Positions 16,444-24,696 of a stretch of DNA of 64,000 nt are shown piece by piece. Source of the DNA: Thermococcus radiotolerans (GTDB taxonomy: Archaea > Methanobacteriota_B > Thermococci > Thermococcales > Thermococcaceae). The notes under the pieces were generated by a model. The model searched no databases and was not told the origin of the DNA. It saw nothing but the letters and a program-made list of their open reading frames with translations. Each line of letters begins with the position of its first letter. Position 1 is the first letter of the stretch. A program made the translations under genes and the position numbers. The stretch is taken from contig NZ_CP015106.1 of assembly GCF_002214565.1 (NCBI RefSeq), positions 558,001 to 622,000 on the forward strand. The letters run 5' to 3'.

Positions 16444-17313
16444 ATGGACGGCGTAATCCTCGGTGTTCTGGCTGCATTGGGCTCTGCGGTTTCATGGGCG
16501 GCCTCCACCATACTGATAAAAGTCGGCATGAGGAACAAAAGCCCCGTTGCAGCCAACATATTCCGGCTCTACGCCGTCGCGGTGATGTTCGCCGTTGTGT
16601 TCTGGATAAACGGTACTTTCTCCCAGATAGCCCATCTCACCCCGACCCTCCTGGCGGTCGCCTTCGTTTCGGGTCTCTTCGGCTTCGTTATTGGCGATTA
16701 CTTCTACCTGAACGCCCTGAAGATGATGGGCGTTTCCAGAACGGTTCCGATAACCTCCACGTACCCTCTCTGGGCGATACTGTGGGCGTTCCTTTTTCTA
16801 GGCAGGAGGATAAGCCCCCAGGTGATAATCGGGGCCGTTCTCGTCGTCACGGCCATAGTGGTTGTCCGGCGGGCGGAGGAGGAAGAGAGGATTGACCCCA
16901 AGGGTTTCGTATTCGCGCTCCTCGCCCCGCTCTCATGGAGCTTTGCGATCCTGACGATGGACTGGCTGACTACCAGCATAGACGTCCTCCCGCTGGCTGG
17001 AATAAGGATGATGTTCGCGGCGGTTGGAGTCTCCCTCTTCCTGCCCAAGTACGGGGCGGAGGTTAGGAGGATAACCCTCAGGGAGGCCCTTCTCCTCATC
17101 GGCGCGGCACTCACGGGCCTAATGCTCGGCCAGTACCTCTTCGTCTACTCGATAAACCAGGTTGGCTCCCAGATAGCCGCCCCGGTATCTGCGGTGAACC
17201 CGATAATAGCCTCCGCCCTCGCTATAGTCCTCCTGAAGGAGCCGCCGAACAAGAAGATACTTGAGGGCCTTATCCTCGCGGTTCTCGGAGTGATACTCAT
17301 CTCGACGGCATGA
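16444..17313 (+). CDS. EamA/DMT-family transporter
   Basis: 289 aa with ten predicted membrane helices formed by two five-helix EamA repeats. The first repeat runs from LGVLAALGSAVSWAASTILIK and contains GDYFYLNALKMMGVSR. The second begins at FVFALLAPLSWSFAILTMDW and ends with ISAVNPIIASALAIVLLKEPP-like text. The family exports amino acids, nucleosides or other metabolites, and no substrate can be assigned here. A TATA-like AAGTTTTTAAGC sits 30-40 bp upstream of the ATG. It is flanked downstream by the second H/ACA RNA. Confidence 0.9.
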   Translation: MDGVILGVLAALGSAVSWAASTILIKVGMRNKSPVAANIFRLYAVAVMFAVVFWINGTFSQIAHLTPTLLAVAFVSGLFGFVIGDYFYLNALKMMGVSRTVPITSTYPLWAILWAFLFLGRRISPQVIIGAVLVVTAIVVVRRAEEEERIDPKGFVFALLAPLSWSFAILTMDWLTTSIDVLPLAGIRMMFAAVGVSLFLPKYGAEVRRITLREALLLIGAALTGLMLGQYLFVYSINQVGSQIAAPVSAVNPIIASALAIVLLKEPPNKKILEGLILAVLGVILISTA

Positions 17314-17365
17314 GGCGCAGGTTTTTAAGTTCTCACTCATATATTTAATCGCCGACAGTGAGGGG

Positions 17366-17512
17366 ACAATGCGTCTCCTCATGGGCTCGGTTTACCCGCC
17401 TCCGCGAGGTATCGGGTTCCGTGAGCGGAGCGTGCTCACGCCGAGCCCACAGGGCCGGGAGCATCCACCCGCGCGAGCGAATGAACGCGGGCCTCTGTAC
17501 CCGGCCCACACT
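17366..17512 (+). ncRNA. H/ACA guide RNA, double hairpin
   Basis: Hairpin 1: lower stem GGGCTCGG (17383-17390)/CCGAGCCC (17441-17448), then ACA (17449-17451). The upper stem CTCCGC/GCGGAG (17400-17405/17425-17430) is closed by a K-turn with opposed GA pairs (17406-17407, 17423-17424). Hairpin 2: lower stem GGGCCGGG (17452-17459)/CCCGGCCC (17500-17507), then ACA (17508-17510). Its upper stem CCCGCG/CGCGGG (17468-17473/17486-17491) carries a GA-rich K-loop. Pocket strands are 17460-17467 (AGCATCCA) and 17492-17499 (CCTCTGTA). Both pockets have the usual spacing to ACA. A TATA (ATATATTTAATC, from 17340) places the 5' end near 17366. Predicted role: pseudouridine guide for rRNA. Confidence 0.88.
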
Positions 17513-17575
17513 TCGACGCCCTTCTGAGGAAGACTTATAACTTCCGGGACTGAAGTAAATAACTGGTGGTTATGT

Positions 17576-18148
17576 ATGGTGATAATCCCCCGCCCGATAG
17601 ACCCGAGGGAGATAAGGCGAATCAGGAAGGAACTCGACATAACCCAGGAGGAGCTCGCGGAAAAGGCAGGCGTGACCCAAGCTTACATCGCCAAACTTGA
17701 GGCGGGGAAGGTTGACCCCAGGCTCTCGACCTTCAATCGGATTCTCCAGGCCCTGTTGGAATGCAAGAAGGCCCAGCTCAAGGCGAAGGACGTCATGTCC
17801 TCCCCGGTCATCTCGGTCAAGCCCTATGAGCTCGTCGAAAACGTCATCAAGATAATGAACGAGCACAACATCTCCCAGATTCCAGTCATAGCGGGCAACA
17901 AGGTCGTCGGCTCGGTGACGGAGCGAACGCTGGTCAGGCAAAGCCTTGAGTACGAGGACATCTACGACCGAAAGGTCATGGAGGTAATGGAGGAGCCCTT
18001 CCCCATAGTCAACGAGGACGAAGACCTCGAGGTCGTCAAGTATCTGCTGGAGGAACACCCGGCCGTTCTCGTTCAGAACAGGGAGGGGAAAGTTGAAGGC
18101 ATCATAACCCGAGTGGACATATTCAGGATTGGAAAGGGGAAGGAGTAA
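17576..18148 (+). CDS. HTH (XRE) regulator with paired CBS domains
   Basis: 190 aa. Residues 8-62 form an XRE-type helix-turn-helix (IRRIRKELDITQEELAEKAG, then VTQAYIAKLEAGKVDP). Residues about 70-188 hold two CBS domains (DVMSSPVISVKPYELVENVI; VMEVMEEPFPIVNEDEDLE). CBS pairs bind adenine nucleotides such as AMP, ATP or SAM, so this is a ligand-sensing transcription factor. Such fusions are common in archaea and their targets are mostly unknown. The ATG follows CTGGTGGTTATGT. It is transcribed separately from the H/ACA RNA just upstream. Confidence 0.9.
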   Translation: MVIIPRPIDPREIRRIRKELDITQEELAEKAGVTQAYIAKLEAGKVDPRLSTFNRILQALLECKKAQLKAKDVMSSPVISVKPYELVENVIKIMNEHNISQIPVIAGNKVVGSVTERTLVRQSLEYEDIYDRKVMEVMEEPFPIVNEDEDLEVVKYLLEEHPAVLVQNREGKVEGIITRVDIFRIGKGKE

Positions 18149-18243
18149 TATTCTTCCCACGGTCTTATCCAATTTTGGAAACGTTTTTATCGTTTACCAC
18201 CCCAGTAGTTTTAAAGGACGAATAAGACGCGGGGGAATGGCCG

Positions 18244-19455
18244 ATGAGGAAGCTGCCAATCACGTTGATTCTTTTCGTCGTTCTCTTGTCCCAGTACGTC
18301 AGTGCCACAAGCATAGCGGTTGACGTTTCACACAATGAGGGAACGGTCGCGCTCGTCTCACCGATAGTCGACCCAACAACCGGGCGAATCGTTGCAGAGG
18401 GCATCATACCGACCCTATCGTGGTACGAGTGGGGCTACATAGGATACAGCCCGGAGCTGAGGAAGGCAAAGGTCGTCCATCTGGGGAGCACCATAACCTA
18501 CGACGCCCTGAAAAACGTGGACGTCCTGGTGATCGGACAGCTGTGGGAGGGTCTCTCACAGGATGAGATAGCCGCCATCGTGAGATGGTTCTCCGAGGGA
18601 GGAAAGGTCCTGTGGGTCTCCGGAGACTGCGACAGGAAGGAGAGCGCCTACGTACAGCGCAACGCCAACGAACTCCTCTCCGCTATACCCGGGGTAAAGC
18701 TCAGAATAGACTACGCCACGGCAAAGGATACGTTCAGCAACGCTGGAAAGAGCGCCTACGTTTCCGGCTTCGTGAGGGTTGACCTTGAAACCCCCGACGC
18801 GAACGTTCTCAACAGGGGATACCAGGGGGAGATTGGCAAGGTCCTCTTCCACGAACCCGGCGTCCTGGCGTGGGTGGACGGCGATGGCAAATGGCACCCC
18901 CTAGTGGCGGGGGAGATTCCGGATGGCGTCTATAGGATAGTCACGACCAGCGGCAACGGAGTGATAGAGGACGACTATCCCCCAGAGGCAAGGACGTACA
19001 AGGCATGGGAGCAGGGACTGTTCACGCTCCTAGCGGCGGAGTTCGTAAAGCTTCCCAATGGGGCGGAGAGCATTCTCATAGTCAGCGCCGAAAGTCCCTA
19101 CGGCAGCCCGGTGCCGATATGGGTCAACAGGTACGGCAGCTACCTCTTCGACGGCCAGCAGTTCGTTACAAACCTTCTCCAGTGGGCGACCCTCGAGGCC
19201 TCCAGGATGAAGCCCGCGGTGGAGACAACGACGACAACCACCTCTTCAAAAACGACGACAACAACCACTACAACTCACAGCACGTCCAGCGTCACAACCA
19301 CCACAACAACCACCACGCAGGAGAGTGCTACTGCGGACGTCACCACCACGACAACGTCGACCTCCGGGGGAACGCCCCTCTGGATCATAGGGGTCATCAT
19401 TGTCCTGCTCATAGGAACCGCTGCCCTGGTGTTCCTGCTCATCAAGAGGCCGTGA
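18244..19455 (+). CDS. Surface-anchored protein with Thr-rich stalk
   Basis: 403 aa. A signal peptide (RKLPITLILFVVLLSQYVSA) is followed by an extracellular domain with a class I amidotransferase-like text (VDVLVIGQLWEGLSQDEIAAIVRW, then EGGKVLWVSGDCD). Residues about 325-375 are a threonine-rich stalk, probably O-glycosylated. A C-terminal membrane helix (WIIGVIIVLLIGTAALVFLL) and KRP tail anchor it. The layout is that of Thermococcales cell-surface proteins. No catalytic Cys-His-Glu triad is evident, so a binding or structural role is as likely as an enzyme. The next gene also carries a Thr-rich spacer. Confidence 0.82.
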   Translation: MRKLPITLILFVVLLSQYVSATSIAVDVSHNEGTVALVSPIVDPTTGRIVAEGIIPTLSWYEWGYIGYSPELRKAKVVHLGSTITYDALKNVDVLVIGQLWEGLSQDEIAAIVRWFSEGGKVLWVSGDCDRKESAYVQRNANELLSAIPGVKLRIDYATAKDTFSNAGKSAYVSGFVRVDLETPDANVLNRGYQGEIGKVLFHEPGVLAWVDGDGKWHPLVAGEIPDGVYRIVTTSGNGVIEDDYPPEARTYKAWEQGLFTLLAAEFVKLPNGAESILIVSAESPYGSPVPIWVNRYGSYLFDGQQFVTNLLQWATLEASRMKPAVETTTTTTSSKTTTTTTTTHSTSSVTTTTTTTTQESATADVTTTTTSTSGGTPLWIIGVIIVLLIGTAALVFLLIKRP

Positions 19456-19550
19456 GGCCGTCTCTTCTTTTTCCTTGATGGCAAAAATATCCAACAACTT
19501 TATATACCTTCGGCCAAATCAGTGATGGACAAATAATCCAGGTGATGCAT

Positions 19551-21410
19551 ATGAAGAAGACCGCCGTCTTGCTCATGATTCTCATGCTGGGCGCGGTTAT
19601 GGCCGCGGGTTGTATCGGCGGAAATGCCACCACAACCACGGGCAGTGGAAGCCCCAGCGAGAGCCACTCGCCGCTGACCACAACGACGTCCAGCGCCTCT
19701 GAATTCGAAACAACCACATCCTCCGTGGAGAGCCACTATCCCATCACCGTCACGGATTTTGTGAACAGAACGGTCACGATAGAATCCGAGCCCAAGCGCG
19801 TCGTCACCATCGCCCCGAGCATAACTGAGGACCTCTACTACCTCGGTCTCTTCGACCGGGTTGTCGGGGTCACCGACTTTGACGACTTTCCTCCAGGAGT
19901 TGCGAACGTTACGAGGATAGGCGGCTACGGGAAGTACGCGAACCTTGAGGTCATAGCGTCGCTTAACCCCGACCTGATACTCGTTGACAGCTTTTCGATG
20001 GCCATCCTCGGCGACCTTGAAAAGATAGCCCCGGTAGTAGTCGTTGACCCTCACAGCGTGAACGACATCCCGAGGGCGCTTGAGCTCCTTGGGGGGGTCT
20101 TCAACGTACGGGAGAGCGCCAAGAAGGCCACTGCCGAGTTCCAGGAAGGGATAAAGGCGATAAGTTCGATGGTCGCAGGGGAGCCCAAGGTTGAAGTCTT
20201 CTACGTCGTCTGGAGCAACCCGCTCATGACGGCTGGAGGAGGAACCTTCATCAGCGACATTATCGAGCTAGCCGGCGGGGAGAACATCTTCAGCGACACC
20301 ACGGGCTGGCCGACGGTGAGCCCCGAACAGGTGCTGGAGCGCGACCCGGAGGTAATACTGCTCACCCCACACTGCGGCATGACCGTTCAGGACGTCTACA
20401 AAGGGCCGCTGGCGAACACGAAGGCCGCCAGGGAGGGCAGGGTCTACGTGATTGAGAACGAGAACGACCTTATACACCCCAGCCCCCGCGTTGTTATGGG
20501 ACTTGAGGCCGTGGCAAAGCTCCTTCATCCCGACGCCTTCCAGGTGAGTTATCCCATCACCGTCATCGACTTTGCCGGGAGGAAGGTCACCCTCGAGAGC
20601 GAGCCCCAGAGGATAGTCTCGCTCGCACCCAGCATAACTGAGAGCCTGTTCTACATAGGCGCGGGAGATAAGGTCGTTGGCGTGACCGACTACGACGACT
20701 TCCCGCCGGCGGTGAAGAACATCACCAGGGTCGGCGGCTACGGCAAATACGCCAACCTGGAAACCATAGCATCTCTCCAGCCGGACCTCATACTCGCGGA
20801 CGGCTTTTCCACTGACATCCTCGACAGCCTGGAGAGGATAGCTCCGGTTATCATAGTCGACCCCAAGAACATCACGGATATTTACAACGCCCTCGAGTTG
20901 CTCGGCAGGGTAACCAACCGTGAGGAGGGGGCGAGGTCTGTTGCAGCCGAGATGAAGGCGGAGGTGAGCTACGTCTCCGCGATGGTCGCCGGGAAGCCAA
21001 AAGTCAGGACGTTCTTCATCCTCAGCTACTACAACGGCTACTGGACGGCCGGAGCGGGAACCTTCGTCAACGACCTCATAACCCTCGCCGGCGGAGAGAA
21101 CATCTTCGACGATGTAAGCGGCTGGGGAGCGGCGAGCGAGGAGCAGATAATCGCAAGAAACCCGGAGGTCATCATAATCTCACCGAACGCGGGGATAAAG
21201 CCCGAGGACCTCTGTTCGGGCCCGCTCTCCGAGGTTGATGCGGTCAAGAACGGGCACGTTTACGTCCTCAGCGATGAGAACCTCGTGGTCAGGCCCGGTC
21301 CGAGGATAGTCCACGGCCTCGAGGAGATAGCGGAATACCTGCATCCAGACGTCTTCAACTACCAGCCCCAGCCGCTCGCGTGCAACGCCACCGCTTCGGC
21401 TGGAGGCTGA
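19551..21410 (+). CDS. Solute-binding lipoprotein with two fused BtuF-like domains
   Basis: 619 aa from MKKTAVLLMILML, behind AGGTGATGCAT. The lipobox VMAAGC ends at about Cys22, followed by a Thr/Ser-rich spacer. Two class III (BtuF/FepB) binding domains follow in tandem, at about residues 65-330 and 335-610. Each opens with YPITV-DF--R-VT-ESEP-R-V, then APSITE-L-Y, then VGGYGKYANLE and PDLIL. They probably bind a siderophore, haem or corrinoid outside the cell for an ABC importer. Bacterial homologs have one domain. No permease or ATPase of an importer is adjacent, since the ABC genes downstream are on the other strand and are of exporter type. Confidence 0.92.
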   Translation: MKKTAVLLMILMLGAVMAAGCIGGNATTTTGSGSPSESHSPLTTTTSSASEFETTTSSVESHYPITVTDFVNRTVTIESEPKRVVTIAPSITEDLYYLGLFDRVVGVTDFDDFPPGVANVTRIGGYGKYANLEVIASLNPDLILVDSFSMAILGDLEKIAPVVVVDPHSVNDIPRALELLGGVFNVRESAKKATAEFQEGIKAISSMVAGEPKVEVFYVVWSNPLMTAGGGTFISDIIELAGGENIFSDTTGWPTVSPEQVLERDPEVILLTPHCGMTVQDVYKGPLANTKAAREGRVYVIENENDLIHPSPRVVMGLEAVAKLLHPDAFQVSYPITVIDFAGRKVTLESEPQRIVSLAPSITESLFYIGAGDKVVGVTDYDDFPPAVKNITRVGGYGKYANLETIASLQPDLILADGFSTDILDSLERIAPVIIVDPKNITDIYNALELLGRVTNREEGARSVAAEMKAEVSYVSAMVAGKPKVRTFFILSYYNGYWTAGAGTFVNDLITLAGGENIFDDVSGWGAASEEQIIARNPEVIIISPNAGIKPEDLCSGPLSEVDAVKNGHVYVLSDENLVVRPGPRIVHGLEEIAEYLHPDVFNYQPQPLACNATASAGG

Positions 21411-21474
21411 GCCTTTGTTTTCACTTTTCGGGCAATCGTTAAAAAGCCCGTTTCCAACTTTTCTTGGTGGGAAC

Positions 21475-21642
21475 ATGGAGCGAAAGACGTTCTACAGAAT
21501 CCTGCTCGTCATTGTCATCATCCTCACGGTCATCTACACCCTCGGAATAATGGGCCTTATACCCTTCCAGTGGAGCTACTACATCACGATATTCATGATA
21601 ATCCTCTTCTTGGCCCTCAGGATAGAGAAAAGACGTCAGTAG
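21475..21642 (+). CDS. Small membrane protein, 55 aa, two TM
   Basis: Starts MERKTFYRILLVIVIILTVIY at ATG 21475 behind GGTGGGAAC. Two hydrophobic helices (about 8-27 and 33-48) end in a basic tail, IEKRRQ. I recognise no family. It overlaps the convergent ABC permease by 7 bp. The frame is open upstream to 21415, but the ribosome binding site favours 21475. Confidence 0.7.
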   Translation: MERKTFYRILLVIVIILTVIYTLGIMGLIPFQWSYYITIFMIILFLALRIEKRRQ

Positions 21643-22349
21643 AGGGCCTTTAGCCTCCTCACGGAGAGGGTGATAAAGACCAGACCGATCAGAAGGAGCG
21701 CCAGAAGGGCGTAGAGCGGTGCCACGATGTCGTAGTAGTACAGCATCGAGTACCTGAGCCCCTCAACCGAGTACGTCATGGGCGTTAAGAGACCCACCGC
21801 AACGAACCACTTCGGAAAGAGGGTCAGTGACGCCAACGCCCCGCTGGTGAATATCATCGGGAGCCTGAGCAGGTTGAGCCATGTCATGACGTTTATCGGG
21901 TTCTCAACGGCGAGGGATACGTAGACGCCGAAGGAGGAGAAGGCCACGTTGGCCAGGATGAGGAAGAGGGCCGTCAGCGGCCAGTTCCAGACCGGATACA
22001 CCATGAAGTACCTCACAAGGAGTAGGGTCACGAGGCTAACCATGAGGCCGAAGAGCGAGCCGACGAGAACCTTGGCGATGACTATTTCCCCGTATCTGAT
22101 GGGGGCCAGAAGAAGGCGCTCGAACGTCTTCAGCCGCCTTTCGAAGATCAGCGACGATGAGACGAAGGACGTGGTCGCGAAGAGGGATGAGATGCTGATC
22201 AAGCCGGGGGCGAGGTGGTCAACGTCCCCGAAGCGGACGATGAAGGCGAGGGTGAATACCAGGGGAAATATAAGTCCCCAGCTGATTGAACCCGGCTTCA
22301 GAAGGTACTCCTTGAGCTCCTTGTTCACTATGACGAGAACCCTTTTCAT
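21636..22349 (-). CDS. ABC-2 type permease
   Basis: 237 aa from ATG 22349, which overlaps the ATPase stop as ATGA and follows GGGGGTGCCCGAT. Six membrane segments are arranged as in ABC-2 exporters, with the amphipathic entry KELKEYLLKPGS and the loop RRLKTFERLLLAPIRYGEIVIAKV-like text typical of the family. It forms the transport channel with the ATPase encoded just upstream. The substrate is unknown; drug, lipid or polysaccharide export are the usual options. It is the last gene of a three-gene unit with the beta-propeller protein. Confidence 0.9.
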   Translation of the reverse strand: MKRVLVIVNKELKEYLLKPGSISWGLIFPLVFTLAFIVRFGDVDHLAPGLISISSLFATTSFVSSSLIFERRLKTFERLLLAPIRYGEIVIAKVLVGSLFGLMVSLVTLLLVRYFMVYPVWNWPLTALFLILANVAFSSFGVYVSLAVENPINVMTWLNLLRLPMIFTSGALASLTLFPKWFVAVGLLTPMTYSVEGLRYSMLYYYDIVAPLYALLALLLIGLVFITLSVRRLKALY

Positions 22350-23287
22350 ATCGGGCACCCCCCGCAGGTCGCCGGGCGGATCCGCTCCTCGTTCTCATCC
22401 GTGAGCTCGAGAAAGACCTCCTCTATGCTCGGAAGCTCCGTGGAGACGTGCCTCACAACGAGTCCGAGCTCGTCTTTGACTTCCCAGAACTCCCCAAGGA
22501 ATTTGTCCGGGTCTTCGACAGTTACCACGATCGAATCCTCGTCAAACGTGGGGTTGTAGGGCTCCAGGAACTTTAAAAGCCTGTTGCTGATGGGCTCTAC
22601 CTTGAGCCTGACCCTCACCCCAGCCCCCACGAGCTTCCTCAGCTCGTTCCTCTTTCCCAGGGCGACTATTTTTCCCCGGTTGATTATCGCTATCCTGTGT
22701 GGGAGAACCTCGGCCTCCGCCATGTTGTGGGTCGTCAGGAATATGGTCTTCCCCATCTTGTTGAGCGCCAGTATCATCTCCCTGACGAGCTTGGCGGACT
22801 GAACATCCAGGGCCACTGTTGGTTCGTCCATGAAGAGCACCGGCGGTTCGTGGATGAGTGCCGCCGCGATGGTTGCCCTCCGCCTATAACCGGAGCTGAG
22901 CTTTCCGAACTTTCTCTTCGGGGGAAGGTTGAAGTCCTTTATCAGGCGGGAGACGTTTTCCAGCGGGGCGTCGTAGAGCCTCGCCAGGAAGCGGAGGTTC
23001 TCCTCAACCGTCAGCTCATCGTACAGGTTGGAAACGTCTGGAACCACGCCGATGCTGCGCTTAACGTCCAGCCGCTGGGTTCTAACGTCGTACCCGTTCA
23101 CGTAGGCTTCGCCCGCCGTTATGGATGTCAGCGTTGAGAGCATCCTCACGGTGGTCGTTTTTCCCGCCCCGTTGGGGCCCAGGAAGCCAAATATCTCCCC
23201 CTTTTTAACATCGAAGCTTATCCCATCGACGGCAGTGAAGTCGCCGTACATCTTCGTGAGTTCCCTCGCCTCTATAACCGGCCTCAC
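22346..23287 (-). CDS. ABC exporter ATPase
   Basis: 313 aa from GTG 23287, which overlaps the upstream stop (GTGA) and has GGAGGG before it. An in-frame TTG at 23305 is less likely. Walker A GPNGAGKTT, signature LSSGYRRRATIAAAL (a variant of LSGGQ), Walker B VLFMDEPT and the H-loop TTHNM are all seen. A C-terminal accessory domain of about 100 residues ends in a Cys pair (ATCGGCPI). It powers the ABC-2 permease encoded next. The arrangement matches DrrA-type exporter ATPases. Confidence 0.93.
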   Translation of the reverse strand: MRPVIEARELTKMYGDFTAVDGISFDVKKGEIFGFLGPNGAGKTTTVRMLSTLTSITAGEAYVNGYDVRTQRLDVKRSIGVVPDVSNLYDELTVEENLRFLARLYDAPLENVSRLIKDFNLPPKRKFGKLSSGYRRRATIAAALIHEPPVLFMDEPTVALDVQSAKLVREMILALNKMGKTIFLTTHNMAEAEVLPHRIAIINRGKIVALGKRNELRKLVGAGVRVRLKVEPISNRLLKFLEPYNPTFDEDSIVVTVEDPDKFLGEFWEVKDELGLVVRHVSTELPSIEEVFLELTDENEERIRPATCGGCPI

Positions 23288-24429
23288 TCTCTCATCTCCC
23301 TCCAAAGGAGTGCGATTACCAGAAGGACGAGCGCACCCAGTCCGACCGCCACGAGGGGACTTCCGAGTTCCCTCCTGAGCGGCGTTTCAGGGGGTTGGGT
23401 GGAAAGACTCTCCCCGAGGCTCATGAAGTCAACGTTTGCCTCGCAGATGTCCTTGCCGTGGAACCTGCGCGAGAGCGCTAGATACCTCGCTCCAGGGGAT
23501 ATCGCGACCTTCTCAACGGTCTCGTTGGGGGAGTAGTCCCAGAGGATCGTCCCGTTCGGGGCCACGAAGATGGCCTCATCGCCGCCGGTGGCGAGGGTAT
23601 AACCCTCGGCGGTCGCCACATCGGTGATGAGGAGGTAGAACGGAACCGAATAAACCTGATTGCCGTCCCTGTCGAGGAGAACGACCTCGTTAAGGTTGCC
23701 TCCCAGGGCTATCCCGTTTCCATCGAACTCCATGTCCCTGATGAGACCATCGAACTTCCTCTCCCAGAGCTTCTCTCCCTTCCAGCTGAAGGCGTAAATG
23801 GAACTCCATGTTTCGTCCGGGGAAACCACGAGGGCAACGACCATCTCTCCATCTCCAGCGACTTTCTTCACATCCCCCGGAAGGGTGAGGTTGAAAATGG
23901 GCGTTCCGTCATCCCGGAAGGCGACAGACCTACCCCCATCGCCCCCGACGAGTATTCTATTCCCCACGAGGTCGACGCTCCAGAGGTACGAGCCTATGTT
24001 CCTCTTCCACACCGGCTTCATGTCCCTGAAGAAGTATACGAAGCCATCAACGTTTCCCGCTACCGCAGTTCTCCCGTCCCGGGAGATGTCCACACTGTAA
24101 ACGACGTTTTCGGTCTTGTACTCCTTCAAAAGCTTCCCGTGAGGGTCAAAGAACTGGACCCAGTTGCCGTCGGTTCCGACGATGACGGTTCCGTTCTCAC
24201 TAACCGCGACCGAATAGGCAAAGCCCCTCACAGGGGCCTTGAACTCCCTGCTCCCGTTGGGCTGAAGGAGTATGGCGTCGTAACCAAAGCCGAGGGCAAG
24301 GTCGCCTCTATCGTTGAAGGCCATGGAAAACACTATGCATTCGTCATGGTACGTCCAGTCCCAGCTGGGCTGGGCGCTCACGGGCATCAGAGTGATGAGA
24401 ATCAGGATGAGAGGTAGGGGCCATCTCAT
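23284..24429 (-). CDS. Secreted membrane-anchored beta-propeller protein
   Basis: 381 aa from MRWPLPLILILITLMPVSA, a clear signal peptide. The body consists of seven or so short repeats with a G-x-x-x-x-x-x-D-G-x pattern (VIVGTDGNWVQFFDPHGKLL; AVAGNVDGFVYFFRD; ILVGGDGGRSVAF; TLATGGDEAIFVAPNGTI), a PQQ/WD40-like propeller. A C-terminal helix (LVAVGLGALVLLVIALLW) anchors it. It is the first gene of the unit with the ABC exporter, overlapping it by 4 bp, so it may be an extracellular partner of that exporter. The exact role is unknown. Confidence 0.82.
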   Translation of the reverse strand: MRWPLPLILILITLMPVSAQPSWDWTYHDECIVFSMAFNDRGDLALGFGYDAILLQPNGSREFKAPVRGFAYSVAVSENGTVIVGTDGNWVQFFDPHGKLLKEYKTENVVYSVDISRDGRTAVAGNVDGFVYFFRDMKPVWKRNIGSYLWSVDLVGNRILVGGDGGRSVAFRDDGTPIFNLTLPGDVKKVAGDGEMVVALVVSPDETWSSIYAFSWKGEKLWERKFDGLIRDMEFDGNGIALGGNLNEVVLLDRDGNQVYSVPFYLLITDVATAEGYTLATGGDEAIFVAPNGTILWDYSPNETVEKVAISPGARYLALSRRFHGKDICEANVDFMSLGESLSTQPPETPLRRELGSPLVAVGLGALVLLVIALLWREMRE

Positions 24430-24575
24430 TGTTTCACCCCTCAAAAGTCGCCCCCGGGTTTTAAATGGTTAGTGGTTCATCGTTCTAACGGCGGAATGGT
24501 CTCAGAATGGGGAAAGCTCCCCGGGTGTGGGGGTGCAATTTTCTCCGAAGAACCGCGTGTTAGGCTCAACGAACT

Positions 24576-24613
24576 CTTCTCAACCTTTGGTTTAGAATTT
24601 TCGGGTTTAAAAA
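24576..24613 (+). promoter_or_regulatory. hyd promoter with SurR-like site
   Basis: CTTCTCAACCTTTGGTT (24576-24592) matches the extended SurR motif GTTn3AACn5GTT at all fixed positions but the first G. A TATA-like GTTTAAAAAC follows at about 24605-24614. In P. furiosus SurR activates the soluble hydrogenase operon when sulfur is absent. The rest of the gap 24430-24696 shows only a short GGGGA..TCCCC inverted repeat near 24510. Confidence 0.5.
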
Positions 24614-24696
24614 CGCTTTTTTAACCTCCGGAGAAGCCTCAATTGAGGGGACAAAGATGAGCACATGCATAGTTATGTTCATTGGAGGTGGTTGGG

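Noticed and set aside
24505-24520. GGGGAAAGCTCCCC hairpin upstream of hydB
   Set aside because: It is short, has no T-run or box motifs, and can be chance in a GC-rich patch. It is too weak to call a terminator or RNA.
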